This document shows, one piece after another, positions 8,315 to 17,029 of a stretch of DNA of 64,000 nt. The stretch is from contig NZ_STGC01000005.1 of NCBI RefSeq assembly GCF_005222805.1, positions 2,561,256 to 2,625,255 of the forward strand, in the 5' to 3' direction. The notes below the pieces were generated by a model. The model did not search any database. It was not told the DNA's origin and was given only the letters and a program-made list of their open reading frames with translations. How positions within the stretch are numbered: position 1 is the first letter of the stretch; each line of letters starts with the position of its first letter. This stretch comes from Devosia sp. FKR38 (GTDB lineage Bacteria; Pseudomonadota; Alphaproteobacteria; Rhizobiales; Devosiaceae). The position numbers were made by a program, and so were the translations under genes.

Positions 8315-8530
8315 ATGTTGTCGCTGACCAAGGAACAGGAAGCCAGTTTTGGTCTCGAACTGGCGACAAAGCGCCAGGAACATGCCGATCTCGACGCGGC
8401 CATCAACACGCTGACCCAGTCCCACATTGCCGATCGAATGCTGATACAGCGCCTCAAGAAGCGGAAGCTGGCGCTCAAGGATCGCATTGTCCAGCTCGAG
8501 AATTATTTGCTGCCCGACATCATCGCATGA
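8315..8530 (+). CDS. DUF465 (YdcH-like) small coiled-coil protein, second copy
   Basis: The 71-residue product has the same helix-turn-helix-like layout as its neighbour ([17 protein letters not shown], then [19 protein letters not shown]), placing it in DUF465. It is longer and clearly diverged, so it is a paralogue rather than a recent duplication. The start is uncertain: ATG 8315 has no strong ribosome-binding site, while a GTG at 8282 preceded by AAGG would add 11 residues. No function is known. Confidence 0.72.
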   Translation: MLSLTKEQEASFGLELATKRQEHADLDAAINTLTQSHIADRMLIQRLKKRKLALKDRIVQLENYLLPDIIA

Positions 8531-8606
8531 GGCCGTCCCGGCCTTGATGTGTGGCGACAATTGGGCTAGTTCCGCGCTTTGCTTGAGACCGATGGGGGAA
8601 TCGGCC

Positions 8607-9101
8607 GTGCTGACCAAACCGCTCGTCGCCATTGTCATGGGCAGCCAGTCTGACTGGCCCACCATGCGCCTGGCCGCAGAAACCCTTGAATCGCTGGAAA
8701 TCGAGTACGAGGCGCGCATTGTCTCGGCGCATCGGACGCCCGAGCGTCTCGTCGAGTTCGCCACCAGTGCCCGCGCCGAGGGCTTCAAGATCATCATCGC
8801 CGGCGCTGGCGGCGCCGCCCATCTCCCCGGCATGATCGCCGCCATGACGCCGCTACCGGTGTTTGGCGTGCCCGTGCGCTCCAAGGCGCTCAACGGGCAG
8901 GACAGTCTTCTGTCCATCGTCCAGATGCCCGGTGGCATTCCGGTGGGCACTCTTGCCATTGGCGAGCCGGGCGCCATCAACGCCGCCCTGCTCGCCGCAG
9001 CCGTGCTCGCGCTCTATGACGATGAGCTGGCGGACCGGCTCGATGCCTATCGCGCCCGCCAGACCCAGGCCGTCCCTCTTTTCCCTGCAGACACAGAGTA
9101 G
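8607..9101 (+). CDS. purE: 5-(carboxyamino)imidazole ribonucleotide mutase
   Basis: PurE converts N5-CAIR to CAIR in purine biosynthesis in the cytosol. The 164-residue product shows the class I PurE signature: [10 protein letters not shown] near the start, SAHRTP, and [12 protein letters not shown] chose the GTG at 8607 because a GGGGGA ribosome-binding site lies 9 bp upstream. The ATG at 8592 is the alternative and overlaps that purine run. purK follows after 4 bp, forming a two-gene operon whose products act in sequence. Confidence 0.95.
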   Translation: MLTKPLVAIVMGSQSDWPTMRLAAETLESLEIEYEARIVSAHRTPERLVEFATSARAEGFKIIIAGAGGAAHLPGMIAAMTPLPVFGVPVRSKALNGQDSLLSIVQMPGGIPVGTLAIGEPGAINAALLAAAVLALYDDELADRLDAYRARQTQAVPLFPADTE

Positions 9102-9105
9102 CCTC

Positions 9106-10191
9106 TTGTCACAAGCGACCCCACCGCTGCCCACCGGCAGCACCATCGGCATTCTGGGGGGCGGCCAACTGGGTCGCATGCTGTCGCTGGCTGCCAGCCG
9201 ACTGGGCATGCGCACCCATATCTTCTGCCCCGATCCGCATAGCCCGGCCTTCGAGGTCACGCCCCATCGCACCATCGCCGCCTATGATGACGAGGTGGCC
9301 CTGGCCGCCTTTGCCGACGCGGTCGATGTGATCACCTATGAATTCGAAAATGTCCCGGCCGCCACCGCCGAGTTCCTTGCCGGCCGCAAGCCGCTGCGCC
9401 CCGGCGCCAATGCCCTGGCGATTTCGCAGGACCGGCTAGCCGAGAAGTCCTTCCTGGCCGGCAAGAACATTCCCGTGGCACCGCATCGCGCCGTCTACAC
9501 CCGCGCCGATCTCGACGCCGCCATTGCCGACCTCGGCCTGCCCGCCGTGCTCAAGACCACGCGCCTGGGCTATGATGGCAAGGGCCAGCGCGTCCTGCGC
9601 ACGCCCGACGACGCCGACGCCGCCTTTGCCGCGCTGGAACCCAAGCCGCTCGTGCTCGAGGCCTTTGTGCCCTTCGACAAGGAAATTTCGGTTGTCGTGG
9701 CTCGCAATACCGCTGGCGAAGTGCGCAGCTTCGATCCGGCCGAAAATGTGCACCGCCACCATATCCTGCACACCAGCACCGTGCCCGCCGACATCTCTGC
9801 CGGCCTCGAAAAACACGCCGCCATGCTGGCCAAGGTCATCGTCGTGGCGCTCGATTATGTCGGTGTCCTGGGTGTCGAGTTCTTTGTCGTTCCCGGTGAA
9901 CGTCCGACCTTGATGGTCAACGAAATCGCTCCGCGCGTACACAATTCCGGCCACTGGACGGAAGCGGTCTGCCTGACCGACCAGTTCGAGCAGCATATCC
10001 GCGCCATTATCGGCTGGCCGCTGGGCGACCCCGCCCGTATGGCCGATGTCGTGATGCAAAACCTCATCGGCGACGAGGTCCTGGCCCTGCCCGGCAGTCT
10101 GGATGGCAACACCCAGCCCCATCTCTATGGCAAGGCCGAGGCCCGGCCCGGCCGCAAGATGGGCCACGTTAACACCATCACCCGGCGCTAG
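9106..10191 (+). CDS. purK: 5-(carboxyamino)imidazole ribonucleotide synthase
   Basis: PurK carboxylates AIR with ATP and bicarbonate to give N5-CAIR, the substrate of PurE. The 361-residue protein has the ATP-grasp layout, with TIGILGGGQLGRML at the N-terminus, YEFENVPA, LKTTRLGYDGKGQ and NEIAPRVHNSGHWT. No ATG is available at the right place, so translation must begin at the TTG at 9106, 4 bp after the purE stop, presumably by coupling. The TAG stop codon is provided by the left end of the palindromic element at 10188-10296. Confidence 0.94.
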   Translation: MSQATPPLPTGSTIGILGGGQLGRMLSLAASRLGMRTHIFCPDPHSPAFEVTPHRTIAAYDDEVALAAFADAVDVITYEFENVPAATAEFLAGRKPLRPGANALAISQDRLAEKSFLAGKNIPVAPHRAVYTRADLDAAIADLGLPAVLKTTRLGYDGKGQRVLRTPDDADAAFAALEPKPLVLEAFVPFDKEISVVVARNTAGEVRSFDPAENVHRHHILHTSTVPADISAGLEKHAAMLAKVIVVALDYVGVLGVEFFVVPGERPTLMVNEIAPRVHNSGHWTEAVCLTDQFEQHIRAIIGWPLGDPARMADVVMQNLIGDEVLALPGSLDGNTQPHLYGKAEARPGRKMGHVNTITRR

Positions 10192-10296
10192 AGCGTTTCC
10201 AGCAAAAGTGGACACCGCTTTTGCGGTTCGGAAACGCGACCAAACAAGACCCTGGAGCCGTTTCACCGATGCAGCGAAGCGGTGAAACGGCTCTAG
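10188..10296. repeat. Mosaic palindromic intergenic element with CTAGAGC terminal inverted repeats
   Basis: This 109-bp element is bounded by inverted CTAGAGC (10188-10194) and GCTCTAG (10290-10296). It contains two structures. One is a nested hairpin (10193-10200 with 10230-10237, and inside it 10202-10208 with 10218-10224). The other is a perfect 14-bp stem (10255-10268 with 10280-10293). It resembles the intergenic mosaic elements found in many copies in Hyphomicrobiales genomes. It separates two convergent genes and supplies a TAG stop codon to each. Confidence 0.75.
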
Positions 10297-10988
10297 CGCG
10301 CAAGCCAGTCCGCCATCGCCGCCACAACGGCCTCCGGCGCTTCCATCGTCGGCAGATGCCCGCAACCGGCGAAACGCACCAGCCTGGCGCCGGCGATGGC
10401 CGCTGCCATCTCCTCGGCCAGCTCTGGCGGCGTCACGCCATCGACCTCGCCCACGCCCACGAGTGCCGGCACGCCAATGGCGCCCAGTGAGGGCCGCGAG
10501 TCGATCCGGGCCATGATCGCCGCCTGATGCTTGAGATAGGCCTCTGCCCCGGCCCGCTCGGCCATGGCCACCACTTCGCCCACCAGGGGCGTGTCCAGAT
10601 TGTGTGGGGCCATCAGGCCGGGCTGCAGCGTCCGTGCCACCAGCCCGAACTTACCCTCCTGCACCAGTCGGATTGCCGCCTGCCGCGCCTGCGTGCGTAT
10701 GGCGTCGTCGGCCCGCGCCGAGGTGTCCAGCAGCGCCAGCCGTGTCACCCGCTCGGGCGCCTGCCGCATGATCTCGAGGGCCACATAGCCGCCCATGGAG
10801 AGGCCCGCCAGGGCGAATCGCGGTGGCGCGCTGGCCAAGGCCTGCTGTGCCATGCCGGCGACGCTGTCCGGGCCGCGCAGGTCCGCCACGCTGCACTGCG
10901 CGCGCGTCCCCAGACCCGCCACAACATCACGCCACAGCCGGGCATCGCAATTCAGGCCGGGCAGCATCAGCAGGTCTTGGGTCATCAT
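10293..10988 (-). CDS. Alpha/beta fold hydrolase
   Basis: The 231-residue product has the alpha/beta hydrolase fold: an oxyanion-type LPGLNCDARLW near the start, the nucleophile elbow GLSMGG (catalytic serine), and a late GCGHLPTMEAP with the catalytic histidine. It is cytosolic, with no signal peptide. The substrate is unknown. The sequence is closest in style to the esterase/lactonase members. Its stop codon lies inside the terminal repeat of the adjacent palindromic element. Confidence 0.85.
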   Translation of the reverse strand: MMTQDLLMLPGLNCDARLWRDVVAGLGTRAQCSVADLRGPDSVAGMAQQALASAPPRFALAGLSMGGYVALEIMRQAPERVTRLALLDTSARADDAIRTQARQAAIRLVQEGKFGLVARTLQPGLMAPHNLDTPLVGEVVAMAERAGAEAYLKHQAAIMARIDSRPSLGAIGVPALVGVGEVDGVTPPELAEEMAAAIAGARLVRFAGCGHLPTMEAPEAVVAAMADWLAR

Positions 10989-11089
10989 CGCACTCGGTGT
11001 CTTGTCACAATGGACGCCGATTGTTTCCCGCCCCAGCCTGTCGGGCAAGCGCAGACGCCGTATTGCTGCGGTTTTTATCCATGAGTCAG

Positions 11090-11118
11090 TGGACAAGCCC
11101 GGCAAGCTGGGCTATAGA
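11090..11118 (+). promoter_or_regulatory. Putative sigma-70 promoter of rpsU
   Basis: TGGACA (11090-11095) and TATAGA (11113-11118) are separated by exactly 17 bp, about 100 bp upstream of rpsU. Confidence 0.55.
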
Positions 11119-11219
11119 CCGCCCCACGGTGATCAGCCTTGCTGGTCGGCGACGGGATGCTCTATCGCGGCGCCACTATCCAAACCCACATGTCCAAGCT
11201 TCGAAAGGGCGGTTGACCT

Positions 11220-11495
11220 TTGCAAGTAGTCGTTCGCGATAATAACGTTGATCAGGCGCTTCGCGCGCTGAAGAAGAAGCTGCAGCGCGAAGGCGTCTTC
11301 CGCGAGATGAAGCTGCGCAACTACTACGAGAAGCCCTCTGAGAAGAAGGCTCGCCAGAAGGCTGAGGCCGTTCGTCGCGCCCGCAAGCTGGCCCGCAAGC
11401 GCCTGCAGCGCGAAGGTGGTCTGCCCGCTCCGGCCGCTGCTGCCCGTCCCGGCCAGCCCGCGCGTCCCAGCGCTTCGGTCACGCCGCGCAACTAA
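11220..11495 (+). CDS. rpsU: 30S ribosomal protein S21
   Basis: S21 takes part in translation initiation on the small subunit. The 91-residue product matches the family from the first residue ([20 protein letters not shown], then [23 protein letters not shown]). The C-terminus has an extra Ala/Pro-rich tail of about 24 residues beyond the usual bacterial length of about 70. The start is a TTG at 11220 with AGGGCGG 7 bp upstream. It is flanked by a good promoter and a strong terminator, so it is probably monocistronic. Confidence 0.96.
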   Translation: MQVVVRDNNVDQALRALKKKLQREGVFREMKLRNYYEKPSEKKARQKAEAVRRARKLARKRLQREGGLPAPAAAARPGQPARPSASVTPRN

Positions 11496-11518
11496 GCGCT
11501 GCTGCACCACAGAATTTG

Positions 11519-11550
11519 AAACGCCGTCCTTTTGGGCGGCGTTTTCTTTT
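11519..11550 (+). terminator. Rho-independent terminator of rpsU
   Basis: An 11-bp stem with one G-U pair (11519-11529 with 11534-11544) ends in TTTTCTTTT. It lies 23 bp after the rpsU stop and just before the convergent efflux gene. Confidence 0.85.
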
Positions 11551-11570
11551 GTGCTTTGTCCGACCTTCGA

Positions 11571-12797
11571 TCAGGTCTCCGGCGGACTTGCTGCCCGGCC
11601 GCGGGCCGACACCCGGCGCACCAGGGCCACGGCAATGGTCAGCGCGGCCATGATCGGCATCAGCGTGGTCAGCGCGCCGCTGGCGGTGGCAAAGGCGATG
11701 CTGGCCAGGGTTGAACCGACAAAGCCCCCGCCCACCTGGAAAACCCCCGTCAGCGCCCCCGCCGCCCCGGCAATGCCGCCGAAATCGGCCATGGCGGCGG
11801 CTGTCGTGCTCGGTCCGATGAAGGCCAGCGACAGCATCCACAGTGCCACCGGCACCATCACCGCCAGCGCCTCGCCGGGTAACAGCCGCGGCGCGATGCC
11901 AAAGCCCAGTCCCGCCAGGGCAATCAGCACCAGCCCGACGCGCACCATGTTCAGCCCGCTGAGCCGCCGCGCCGCATAGCCGGCTAGCACATTGCCGGAA
12001 ATGAACGCCCCGGTCTGGATCAGCATCACCATGGCAAACTGGAACGTATTGAGCCCGATCTCGTCGATCAGGATGAATGGCAGCAGCGCCGCAAAGCCAT
12101 AAAAGCCGCCGAAGGACAGCGCCAGCACCAGCGCCGGCAGCATGAAGCGGCCATCGCTGAGCAGCAGGCCATAGTTGCGCACAATCGTCTGCGGGCTTAG
12201 CGGCATTCTGGCCGCTTCCGGATGGGTCTCCCGCGCCGCCACACTGATCAGCCCCATCAGCAGCAGCCCATAGCCCGCCATGACCAGGAACAGCAGGTGC
12301 CAACTCCCCACCAGAAGGATGGCACTGCCCAGCGTCGGCGCAATGGCCGGCGCTACCGTCAGGATCAGATTGATCAACGTCAGGATGCGGATGGACTCAG
12401 CGCCGGTGAACTGGTCCCGCACCATAGCCCGCGACAGCGCCACGCCCACCGAGACGCCGATGCCCTGCAGCACCCGCCCCGACAGCAGCGCCTCAACACT
12501 GCCGCCCAGCGCCACGACAACACTGCCCACCACATAGAGCGAGAAGAACAGCACAGCCACCTTGCGGCGCCCCAGACTGTCCGACAGCGGCCCGCACACC
12601 AGCTGTGCCAGCGCAAAGGCTGCGAAATAGACCGCAAGAGACAGCTTGCCCACCGCATCGGTCGTGCCCAGCTCGGCAACAATGGTCGGCAGCGCCGGCC
12701 CATAGAGCGAGATGGATAGCGGCCCGGCCGCCACCATAAGCCCCCCGATCAGCGCGGTGCGCCGCGCCGACATGGGGGTAGCAACCAGGGAGCTCAT
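11571..12797 (-). CDS. MFS drug-resistance transporter, Bcr/CflA family
   Basis: The 408-residue product has 12 hydrophobic segments and the Bcr/CflA pattern: PSISLYGPALPTI-like helix 1, the loop motif GPLSDSLGRRKV and the helix 4 motif RVLQGIGVSVGVALSRAMVRD. Such proteins expel drugs by proton antiport in the inner membrane. The start at 12797 overlaps the stop of the upstream hydrolase by 4 bp (ATGA), so the two genes are translationally coupled. An ATG further upstream would lie inside the hydrolase gene. Confidence 0.88.
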   Translation of the reverse strand: MSSLVATPMSARRTALIGGLMVAAGPLSISLYGPALPTIVAELGTTDAVGKLSLAVYFAAFALAQLVCGPLSDSLGRRKVAVLFFSLYVVGSVVVALGGSVEALLSGRVLQGIGVSVGVALSRAMVRDQFTGAESIRILTLINLILTVAPAIAPTLGSAILLVGSWHLLFLVMAGYGLLLMGLISVAARETHPEAARMPLSPQTIVRNYGLLLSDGRFMLPALVLALSFGGFYGFAALLPFILIDEIGLNTFQFAMVMLIQTGAFISGNVLAGYAARRLSGLNMVRVGLVLIALAGLGFGIAPRLLPGEALAVMVPVALWMLSLAFIGPSTTAAAMADFGGIAGAAGALTGVFQVGGGFVGSTLASIAFATASGALTTLMPIMAALTIAVALVRRVSARGRAASPPET

Positions 12798-13606
12798 GAT
12801 GCGGTCATGGCCCGTTCGAAGAAGGGCTCGGCCCGGGCCCAGATGCCCCGCGCCCACATGTCGCTATGCCCGGCACCGGGCTCGATCCAGAGATTGTCTG
12901 GATGCGGCGCCAGCCCATAGAGCCTTTCGCCATTGGAAACATCGATGGTCTTGTCGGCCGTGCCATGCGCCACCATCACCGGCTCGCTGACATCGGCCAT
13001 CCAGACATTGCTGGGAAACTGGTCCTGCATCACGAGCCCCACCGGCAGGAACGGGTAGCGCTCCGCCGCCACTGTCACAGCCGACAGGAATGGCGTCTCC
13101 AGCAGCAAGGCCCTGGCCTCGCGCTGGCTGGCGACATAGGTTGCCGGTCCCGACCCTAGCGAACGCCCCCAGATCACGATGGGCGCACCCTTTTCGGCCG
13201 CCCAATCGAAGGCGTTGATGGCGTCTTCCAGGATATGCTCCTGGCTGATGCTGCCTGGCGACATCGGAAAGCCGCGATAGTCGAAAGCCAGAAAGCCATA
13301 ACCATCGGCCACGAACTGCACATAGCGCTCGTGTTCCTTGCTGAAGCTGCCCGAATTACCCTTGTAGAAGACAATCAGAGGCTTGCCCGGCTGCGGCGCC
13401 TGATACCAGCCATTGATCACACCATCGCCCGATGCAATAGCGACGGCCTGGGCCGCCGTCAGCCCGCTGTCCGCCAGCGGCGTGATGGGGCCTTCCGCGT
13501 CATACTGCAGTGCCCGCTGGTTGACATACATATAGGCGAGTGCGCCGCCATAGGCGACAACCAGCAACAGGCCCAGGGCCAGCAATATCCGACGCAGCAG
13601 TTTCAC
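12794..13606 (-). CDS. Membrane-anchored alpha/beta hydrolase
   Basis: This 270-residue protein begins with a single N-terminal membrane helix (LLRRILLALGLLLVVAYGG) followed by an alpha/beta hydrolase domain. The nucleophile elbow is GRSLGSG, and the late GAGHSDMW carries the probable catalytic histidine. This domain arrangement matches the ABHD13/YfhR-type serine hydrolases at the membrane. The start is a GTG with GGAAG upstream. Coupling to an efflux gene suggests a shared response, but this is inference. Confidence 0.82.
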   Translation of the reverse strand: MKLLRRILLALGLLLVVAYGGALAYMYVNQRALQYDAEGPITPLADSGLTAAQAVAIASGDGVINGWYQAPQPGKPLIVFYKGNSGSFSKEHERYVQFVADGYGFLAFDYRGFPMSPGSISQEHILEDAINAFDWAAEKGAPIVIWGRSLGSGPATYVASQREARALLLETPFLSAVTVAAERYPFLPVGLVMQDQFPSNVWMADVSEPVMVAHGTADKTIDVSNGERLYGLAPHPDNLWIEPGAGHSDMWARGIWARAEPFFERAMTAS

Positions 13607-13681
13607 GAGTCACTTCCATGGGCTATTCCGCCCTGAATCTACAGCATCGGCGCCCGCTTGCCAGCCACTCGGCTGGGGCGG

Positions 13682-14320
13682 CTACATTTCGGCAAGGGTC
13701 TGCGCCAGTGCCCGCTCGAAAACCTCGTCAGGCTGTGCGCCGGAGAGGGCATATTTCTCGCCGAAGATAAAGAACGGCACGCCGCGAATGCCCTGTGCAG
13801 CGGCATCCGTAGCCAGCTGCTCGGTGATCGCCAGCTCGTTCTCGTCCCCCATGGCATCAAGAGCATCGCCCCGATCCCAGCCGAACTCCACAGCAATATC
13901 GGCCAACACATTGTCGTCATTGATCTGCCGATGCTCGAGGAAATAGGCATTGGCAATGGCATTGGCCAGCTCGTGCTGGATGCCCAGCGGCTTGGACAGC
14001 CGGGTGATCGTATGGGCCTTCTTGGTGGGGAACATGCGCGGCTGCTGGCTGAGGTCGAGCGTCACGCCGGCCTTGGCCGCCTCGCCCTCGACGCGCGCCC
14101 ACATCGCCTTGGGATCGCTGCCATATTTCTCCCGCAGCATGTCAGCCACCACCACGCCTTCGGCCGGCGTATTGGGGTCGAGATAGAACGGGTGGTTCTC
14201 GATCACCACCTCCACATCGTCGGGCAGGGCCGCAACGGCCTTGTCGAGCCGTGCCGATCCGACGATGCACCAGGGGCATACCACATCGGTGAACACGTCG
14301 ATCTTGAGCTGCTTGGTCAT
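13682..14320 (-). CDS. DsbA family oxidoreductase (FrnE-like)
   Basis: The 212-residue product has a thioredoxin-fold start with the redox motif CPWC at residues 15-18 and the late cis-proline GVPFFIFGEKYALSGAQP, which defines the FrnE subgroup of DsbA-like proteins. There is no signal peptide, so it is expected in the cytosol, unlike classical DsbA. Members act as disulfide isomerases or 2-hydroxychromene-2-carboxylate isomerase-like enzymes. The physiological partner is unknown. Confidence 0.87.
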   Translation of the reverse strand: MTKQLKIDVFTDVVCPWCIVGSARLDKAVAALPDDVEVVIENHPFYLDPNTPAEGVVVADMLREKYGSDPKAMWARVEGEAAKAGVTLDLSQQPRMFPTKKAHTITRLSKPLGIQHELANAIANAYFLEHRQINDDNVLADIAVEFGWDRGDALDAMGDENELAITEQLATDAAAQGIRGVPFFIFGEKYALSGAQPDEVFERALAQTLAEM

Positions 14321-14475
14321 GGCAATTTCCTTTTCTGCCCGTCACATGGCCCGAAAAGCCCCGTTCCGCAAGAACGCACGCCGAGGTAACCTGGTTTCGG
14401 CAGGTGCCAATTGGTTGTGAACCATGGGCGAATGCCATGGCTTGCGCTAGAAGCGGGCAAACAGGATTTATCCCT

Positions 14476-14682
14476 ATGACCGACCACGCCCAACGCCTCG
14501 ACACGCTCGAAGCCCGGATTGCCTATCAGGACCAGACGATCGAGGAACTCAACGCCACGATCACCGCGCAATGGCGTCAGATCGACCTGCTCACGCGCAA
14601 GCTCGACCAGATGGAACAGCAGGTCCGCTCCGGCGTCCACATCGCCGACCCCGCCACCGAGCGGCCACCGCCGCATTATTGA
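14476..14682 (+). CDS. slyX: SlyX family protein
   Basis: The 68-residue product has the SlyX pattern: RLDTLEARIAYQDQTIEELN, a coiled-coil segment, and a Pro-rich C-terminus ending in PPPHY, the conserved family tail. The function of SlyX is not known. The start at 14476 gives the usual family length. It faces the lysE-type gene with only 4 bp between the stop codons. Confidence 0.88.
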   Translation: MTDHAQRLDTLEARIAYQDQTIEELNATITAQWRQIDLLTRKLDQMEQQVRSGVHIADPATERPPPHY

Positions 14683-14686
14683 GCCG

Positions 14687-15313
14687 TCACCGCGCCGTCG
14701 ACAGCGCCACCCAGGCGGCAACGCCGACCAGCAGCGCCGCGAACACGCCGCCCATGATGCGCCGGCTCTTTGCCCCCGTCAGCAACGGCTGTACGGATCC
14801 GGCCAGCACCACCACCGTGGCATGCACCATCGTGGCCACCGCCACGTAAATCGCCCCCAGCATAGCGGTCTGCGCCACGGCCGATTGCCCTGGTGCCATG
14901 AAGCTGGGCAGCACAGTGATGTAGAAGAGTGCCGCTTTGGGATTGAGCAGATTGCTGATCAGCCCCCGCCGGAACGAGCGCCAGCCCAGCATCTCGGGGT
15001 CAAGGCTTTCCAGCGGACGTTGCCCATCGCGCCAGGCGTCAACAGCCAGATAGAGCAGATAGGCGACGCCCGCCCAGCGCAGCGTCTCATAGAGCGCTGG
15101 CTGAGCCGCGATGGCCTCGCCCACGCCCAGCACCGCAAGAACGCCCAGCAGTGCCAGCCCCAGCGCCACGCCGGCCACAGCATATAGACCCGCCAGACGC
15201 CCCCGCTCGGCCCCGAGCACGGCCAGATAGGCCATGTTCGGACCCGGTGTCAGCTCGATCGCCACGCAGGTAACGAAAAAGGCGACGAGGCCGGTTGCGG
15301 CCTCGCCTGTCAT
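14687..15313 (-). CDS. LysE family amino-acid exporter
   Basis: The 208-residue product has six hydrophobic segments and the LysE/RhtB pattern: TPGPNMAYLAVLGAERG in the first loop and SNLLNPKAALFYITVLPSF in the middle. It would export amino acids or homoserine-type metabolites across the inner membrane. It starts 2 bp after the stop of pntB and is probably the last gene of the pnt operon, an association with no obvious metabolic logic. Confidence 0.88.
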   Translation of the reverse strand: MTGEAATGLVAFFVTCVAIELTPGPNMAYLAVLGAERGRLAGLYAVAGVALGLALLGVLAVLGVGEAIAAQPALYETLRWAGVAYLLYLAVDAWRDGQRPLESLDPEMLGWRSFRRGLISNLLNPKAALFYITVLPSFMAPGQSAVAQTAMLGAIYVAVATMVHATVVVLAGSVQPLLTGAKSRRIMGGVFAALLVGVAAWVALSTAR

Positions 15314-15315
15314 CG

Positions 15316-16722
15316 CTAGTGGCCAAGGGCCTTGACGATGTCTTCGGTCATCTTCTTGGCGTCACCGAACAGCATCATGGTGTTGTCGCGGTAGAACAAT
15401 TCGTTCTGCACGCCCGCATAGCCAGCCGCCATGCCGCGCTTGATGAACAGCACCGTGCCAGCGTCCTCAACGTTCAGAACCGGCATGCCATAGATCGGGC
15501 TGGTCTTGTCGGTCTTGGCTGCCGGATTGGTCACGTCATTGGCGCCGATCACAAAGGCCACGTCCGACTGGGCGAACTCGGAATTGATGTCCTCGAGTTC
15601 GAACACCTCGTCATAGGGCACATTGGCTTCCGCCAGCAGCACGTTCATATGCCCCGGCATGCGGCCGGCCACCGGATGGATGGCATATTTGACGGTGACG
15701 CCTTCCTTCTTGAGCAGGTCAGCCATTTCGCGCAGCGCGTGCTGCGCCTGGGCCACGGCCATGCCATAGCCCGGCACGATGATCACCTTGCTGGCGTTCT
15801 TCATCAGGAAGGCTGCGTCGTCGGCAGCGCCCTGCTTGACCGGACGATCATCCTCTGCCCCGCTGCTGGCTGCAGCGGTGTCGCCACCAAAGCCGCCCAG
15901 GATCACCGAGATGAAGCTGCGGTTCATGGCCTTGCACATGATGTAGCTCAGGATCGCGCCCGACGAGCCCACCAGCGCACCGGTGATGATCAGCGCCGTA
16001 TTGCCCAGCGTGAAGCCGATGCCGGCGGCGGCCCAGCCCGAATAGGAGTTGAGCATCGACACCACCACTGGCATGTCCGCGCCGCCGATCGGGATGATCA
16101 TCAGCCCGCCCAGCACCAGCGCCAGCACCGTAATGGCCCAGAACAGCCAGGGTTCGGCCGAGCTGGCAAAGGCCCAGATCAGCGCCACAATGGCCACGCC
16201 CATCACGATATGGATGGCATGGCGCGCCGGCAGGATGATGGGCTTGCCGCTCATATTGCCATTCAGCTTGGCAAAGGCGATCACCGAACCGGTGAAGGTA
16301 AAGGCGCCGATAGCCACGCCCAGGGACATTTCGATCAGCGCCTGGGTGTGGATATGCCCCGGCGACCCGATCTGGAACGCCTCAGGCGCATAAAGCGCTG
16401 CCGCCGCCACGAACACCGCGGCAAGGCCCACCAGCGAGTGGAAGGCCGCGACCAGCTGCGGCATGTCGGTCATCTTGACGGTGCGGGCCATATAGGCGCC
16501 GATACCACCGCCGAGCGCGATACCGCCGATGATCAGCACCCAGCTGAGCACATCGCTTGGTGCCGCCAGCGCCAGCGTGGTCAGGATGGCGATGCCCATG
16601 CCGATCATGCCGAAGCGGTTGCCCTGCTGAGCCGAGCGGGGATTGGACAGACCACGCAGCGCCAGGATGAACAGCACGCCCGAGACCAGGTAGAGAAGGG
16701 CTGCAATATCTGCAGAAATCAT
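15316..16722 (-). CDS. pntB: NAD(P)(+) transhydrogenase (Re/Si-specific) beta subunit
   Basis: PntB supplies most of the membrane domain and the NADP(H)-binding domain III of the proton-translocating transhydrogenase, which makes NADPH from NADH using the proton gradient. The 468-residue product shows the long membrane region and the C-terminal NADP-binding domain with IVPGYGMAVAQAQHALREM, HPVAGRMPGHMNVLLAEA and GANDVTNPAAKTDKTSPIYGMP. It starts 4 bp after pntAB. Confidence 0.96.
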   Translation of the reverse strand: MISADIAALLYLVSGVLFILALRGLSNPRSAQQGNRFGMIGMGIAILTTLALAAPSDVLSWVLIIGGIALGGGIGAYMARTVKMTDMPQLVAAFHSLVGLAAVFVAAAALYAPEAFQIGSPGHIHTQALIEMSLGVAIGAFTFTGSVIAFAKLNGNMSGKPIILPARHAIHIVMGVAIVALIWAFASSAEPWLFWAITVLALVLGGLMIIPIGGADMPVVVSMLNSYSGWAAAGIGFTLGNTALIITGALVGSSGAILSYIMCKAMNRSFISVILGGFGGDTAAASSGAEDDRPVKQGAADDAAFLMKNASKVIIVPGYGMAVAQAQHALREMADLLKKEGVTVKYAIHPVAGRMPGHMNVLLAEANVPYDEVFELEDINSEFAQSDVAFVIGANDVTNPAAKTDKTSPIYGMPVLNVEDAGTVLFIKRGMAAGYAGVQNELFYRDNTMMLFGDAKKMTEDIVKALGH

Positions 16723-16726
16723 CGGT

Positions 16727-17029
16727 TCAACCCTTCTTCTTGTACATGGCCAGCATGCGCTGGGTGACGAGGAACCCGCCAAAGATATTCACGCTGGCAA
16801 ACACCAGCGCGATGAAGCCAAAGACCTTCGAGAGCCAGCTGGAATCGGTGGCCAGATGCACGCCCACGGCCAGCAGCGCGCCCACCACGATCACCGAGGA
16901 GATCGCATTGGTCACGCTCATCAGCGGCGTATGCAGCGCCGGCGTCACCGACCAGACCACGAAATAGCCCACAAAGATCGCCAGCACGAAAATGGCCAGG
17001 CGGAAGGTGAAGGGGTCGATCAAATCCAT
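16727..17029 (-). CDS. pntAB: NAD(P) transhydrogenase alpha-2 subunit (membrane part)
   Basis: The 100-residue hydrophobic protein has three to four membrane helices ([35 protein letters not shown]) and matches the small alpha-2 subunit of three-gene transhydrogenases such as that of Rhodospirillum rubrum. It completes the proton channel with PntB. Its start codon directly follows the pntAA stop codon, and pntB follows after 4 bp, so all three subunits are made from one mRNA. Confidence 0.94.
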   Translation of the reverse strand: MDLIDPFTFRLAIFVLAIFVGYFVVWSVTPALHTPLMSVTNAISSVIVVGALLAVGVHLATDSSWLSKVFGFIALVFASVNIFGGFLVTQRMLAMYKKKG

